Shown here in pieces: positions 14,674 to 15,621 of a stretch of DNA of 15,621 nucleotides. The notes beneath the pieces are model-generated. The model made no database searches. It was not told where the DNA came from and saw only the letters and a list, made by a program, of their open reading frames with translations. Position numbers and translations under genes: made by a program. Source of the DNA: JADHUC01 sp964617665 (GTDB lineage: Bacteria; Planctomycetota; Planctomycetia; Pirellulales; Pirellulaceae); assembly GCA_964617665.1 (NCBI GenBank), contig CAZUAH010000314.1, positions 1 to 15,621 of the forward strand, given 5' to 3'. Numbering within the stretch: position 1 is the first letter of the stretch; the number at the start of each line of letters is the position of its first letter.

Positions 14674-15189
14674 TCAGAAGGTGGCAAGAAAGGTGTCCAT
14701 GTCGACGAACGTCAGTTCGCCTGTCTGGTCGCAGGATCCTGTGTGGCTGTCCGAGAAGCAACCATCCAGGTCGTGGACCAAACCTGCCACGTCCGGTGGC
14801 GCCCTTGGTGCCGACGCCTGCCAGAGGCCGCAGTGGCGCAAGGTTCTCTCGACCACCTCGTCCTGGTGCGCTTAGATGAAGGCCACGACCTGGAGCCGGC
14901 TGCCACACTTCGGACAAACCATCGGGTCCACTTCGTAGACCCGCTTGATGAGCATAGCCCAAGTCTCGCTGCAGCGTGTCGATGCGGCACCGCAAGCGTC
15001 CTCCTCGCCCGATGGCTTGGCCGCCTTCTCGGCCTGTTCCGCCTGCGCCTTCTTGCGCATGCCCCGGCTCTTGTTGGAGTAGTAGCCATAATACCGGATC
15101 AGGTGCGCGCCCTTGGACGGAATGTGCTGGGTGAACTCGGCCAGGAAATCCAACGGCGAGAGGACCTGGAAATTCCGCTTGGGCCAGGC
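14674..15189 (-). pseudogene. IS91-family transposase C-terminal fragment with in-frame stop
   Basis: The minus frame between stops at 15190-15192 and 14872-14874 reads WPKRNFQVLSPLDFLAEFTQ, HIPSKGAHLIRYYGYYSNKS and, later, WAMLIKRVYEVDPMVCPKCG and RLQVVAFI. These are the C-terminal blocks of IS91-type (Y2, rolling-circle) transposases, including the 'VDPxxCPKCG' zinc knuckle. After TAA at 14872 the same frame continues with AHQDEVVERTLRHCGLW and ends with GELTFVDMDTFLATF, the normal family end. A nonsense change (for example from GAA, CAA or AAA) thus cut the gene. The N-terminal catalytic Tyr region is absent and upstream sequence is unrelated. The whole element is inactive. Confidence 0.8.
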
Positions 15190-15240
15190 CTAGTTTCTAG
15201 AACACCGCAAAGTGCTCCGCCCCCCCAAGTTTTGAAGTAG

Positions 15241-15492
15241 CCTATATTCAACCGACGCGAGTCGAGTGGCCTATCCTCCAATGTCGACGAACCGCAATGC
15301 GAGTTGTGCGTCATCGACCTGCGGTCCGGCGAACTTGTTCACTGGTCTTGGATGCAAGGAAGCATCCGGGGACTGCACGACGTTGCCATTCTGCCCGAGA
15401 GGCGGAAGCCGATGTTGGTGGGATTCCGAACAGACGATATTTGGCACGCGATGTCGACAGGCGACGACTCTCAGATAGCCGGGATTCGCTAG
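15241..15492 (+). pseudogene. C-terminal fragment resembling DUF4915/TIGR03032 proteins
   Basis: An open plus frame follows a TAG at 15238 and ends at the TAG at 15490. It reads '…EPQCELCVIDLRSGELVHWS' then WMQGSIRGLHDVAILPERRK and PMLVGFRTDDI. The order VIDLRSGE-VHW-DVAILP-RRPM-GFRTD is that of the C-terminus of the TIGR03032/DUF4915 family (function unsettled). No start codon or ribosome-binding site belongs to it, and the N-terminal three quarters are missing. It directly abuts the IS91 piece (about 50 bp apart, opposite strand), which suggests rearrangement by that element. The family assignment is from memory of the motif and is moderate. Confidence 0.5.
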
Positions 15493-15570
15493 CATCGGCC
15501 GAGTCGCACCGGATCCATCACACGATCCTCCTAGCGGCGTAGAAGATCCGGCAACTGTCTAATCATATGG

Positions 15571-15621
15571 ATAGGGGTAGGAAAGACCGGTTGAGTACCC
15601 GGTCTCCCCTCCCTCCGAACC
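15571..15621 (-). mobile_element. 3' end of a group II intron (domain VI and last bases of domain V)
   Basis: Read on the minus strand, the window end begins with GGTTC (the 3' strand end of a domain V, …GUACGGUUC type), a GGA joiner, and a domain VI hairpin whose distal stem pairs GACCGG with CCGGTC around a short GTACTCAA loop. Near its base, CCTACCCCTAT leaves an unpaired A (complement of 15578) exactly 7 nt before the terminal T. This is the expected branch-point position, with the AY-type intron end at 15571. The 3' exon would begin at 15570 (CCATATGATTAG). The rest of the intron, including any reverse transcriptase/maturase, lies beyond the right edge. Confidence 0.82.

Overview
The window looks like a draft-assembly piece of a planctomycete chromosome, probably Pirellulales-like. 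Four things point there: a Tat-exported Gfo/Idh/MocA oxidoreductase of the type this phylum carries in many copies; an ECF sigma factor followed by a large Hanks-type kinase; two secreted giant-protein N-termini of the LEPR/LEQR-(M/V)LA kind (LEQRQMLA, LEARRVLA); and an N-terminal dockerin in front of an RHS module. Few starts other than the exported-protein genes have a strong Shine-Dalgarno sequence. No rRNA, tRNA or CRISPR array was seen.

Layout. 1-2787 (minus): a probable two-gene operon, oxidoreductase then a secreted HEAT-repeat protein that runs off the left edge and is open to base 1. 2947-3392 (plus): a near-consensus sigma70-type promoter and a YgbA-like (nitrosative-stress) Cys-rich protein. 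3658-6275 (plus): ECF sigma factor, then a four-part protein (zinc anti-sigma-like finger, Ser/Thr kinase, one membrane helix, DJ-1/PfpI domain). Two REPIN-like paired palindromes with GTAG tags sit just before and just after the kinase gene. 6467-11330 (plus): a secreted glycosidase-like/cadherin-like protein and a secreted HEXXH putative metallopeptidase. 11331-11846: intergenic, with a decayed minus-strand coding remnant. 11847-12788 (plus): dockerin-RHS gene that stops early.

From about 12,760 to the right end the DNA changes character. A roughly 1-kb AT-rich block carries small minus-strand genes: a zinc-ribbon protein with a possible A8 slippery frameshift, and a small membrane protein with an in-frame amber codon. 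After it comes a graveyard of gene pieces: a DUF262/GmrSD N-terminus, a tyrosine recombinase C-terminus, an IS91-family transposase C-terminus with an in-frame stop, a DUF4915/TIGR03032-like C-terminus, and the 3' end of a group II intron entering from the right edge. An assembly gap (10 N) next to a 33-C run lies inside this zone, and the sequence appears duplicated on both sides of it.

How the genes may work together (inference). The sigma factor and the kinase with its HxxxCxxC finger look like one signalling unit, in which an extracytoplasmic DJ-1/PfpI sensor could control a kinase and perhaps the sigma factor. The genes downstream (surface glycosidase-like protein, HEXXH protein) are exported and could be targets, but nothing in the sequence proves this. 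The right-hand 3 kb is an accessory, mobile-element-worked region.
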